The notes below the pieces were generated by a model that did not search any database, had not been told where the DNA came from, and saw only the letters and a program-made list of their open reading frames with translations. Shown here piece by piece: positions 22,981-23,137 of a stretch of 23,137 nt of DNA. Every line of letters begins with the position of its first letter. Positions within the stretch are counted from its first letter, which is position 1. The translations under genes were made by a program, and so were the position numbers. This DNA comes from Chelatococcus sp. (GTDB taxonomy: Bacteria; Pseudomonadota; Alphaproteobacteria; Rhizobiales; Beijerinckiaceae): contig QFQY01000068.1 in NCBI GenBank assembly GCA_003248805.1, positions 1 through 23,137 on the forward strand. Direction: 5' to 3'.

Positions 22981-23009
22981 TTGCATCGTCGGCGAAAACC
23001 CCCTAATGC
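22981..23009 (+). promoter_or_regulatory. Weak candidate promoter for tuf
   Basis: TTGCAT at 22981-22986, a 17-bp spacer and TAATGC at 23004-23009. Spacing is ideal but hexamer matches are modest (3 of 6 and 2 of 6). Position, about 50 bp before the tuf start, is sensible. The preceding gap after 22947 shows no convincing terminator. Confidence 0.3.
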
Positions 23010-23058
23010 GACCGCGCTTTCCGGCCTCCCAACGGCCGCCCGTCAGGAAACAGGTGTC

Positions 23059-23137
23059 ATGGCCAAAGAGAAGTTTTCGCGCACGAAGCCGCATTGCAAC
23101 ATCGGGACGATTGGTCACGTCGACCATGGCAAGACGT
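23059..23137 (+). CDS. tuf: Elongation factor Tu, 5' fragment cut by the window end
   Basis: The first 26 codons are present: MAKEKFSRTKPHCNIGTIGH followed by VDHGKT, the P-loop of the GTP-binding domain (GHVDHGKT) that is diagnostic for EF-Tu. EF-Tu delivers aminoacyl-tRNA to the ribosome with GTP. AGGAAACAGG about 6-12 nt upstream is the ribosome binding site. The gene is not preceded by fusA here, so by rhizobial precedent it is probably the second tuf copy, the one usually ahead of tRNA-Trp and secE; that is inference. Confidence 0.95.
   Translation, partial: MAKEKFSRTKPHCNIGTIGHVDHGKT

Overview
This is a GC-rich chromosomal segment from an alphaproteobacterium, most likely Hyphomicrobiales (Rhizobiales). 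The nicotinate phosphoribosyltransferase has the rhizobial form, the fused TRAP permease is typical of the group, and the 16.7-16.9 kb gap holds two kinds of intergenic palindromic element that I recall as common in Bosea/Methylobacterium/rhizobial genomes. A Bosea-like host is my best guess from memory, not a proven assignment.

The left 16.7 kb is most of a type VI secretion system (T6SS). Leftward from about 3.93 kb run vgrG (tssI), a small unrecognised-function gene (DUF6931-like) and an FHA-domain gene (tagH). Rightward from 4.05 kb run an exported OmpA-family protein, tssA, tssB, tssC, hcp (tssD), tssE, tssF, tssG and tssH (clpV), followed by a 421-residue candidate effector. These supply the contractile sheath (TssB/C), inner tube (Hcp), baseplate (TssE/F/G), tip (VgrG), sheath cap/assembly factor (TssA) and recycling ATPase (TssH). 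The membrane complex (TssJ/L/M), TssK and a PAAR tip are not in the window; they may lie beyond the left edge. The two arms diverge from an AT-rich control region that contains a good promoter for the ompA-tss arm. Stem-loops sit in nearly every intercistronic gap of the rightward arm, the strongest on both sides of hcp.

The most interesting gene is the last one of the rightward arm (15445-16710). It has a papain/C39-like Gln-Cys-His-Asp signature (Q105, C111, H212, D228) in the middle and a peptidoglycan-binding domain at the C terminus. I read it as a T6SS cargo protein with no recognisable immunity gene beside it; palindromic repeats begin directly at its stop codon.

The right part is unrelated housekeeping and transport. 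It has glpD (aerobic glycerol-3-phosphate dehydrogenase, leftward), then a rightward pair of a fused TRAP permease and pncB (NAD salvage), which suggests a niacin-type substrate for the permease. An exported DUF1444 (YtpQ-like) protein follows, and the first 26 codons of tuf (EF-Tu) are cut by the window end.
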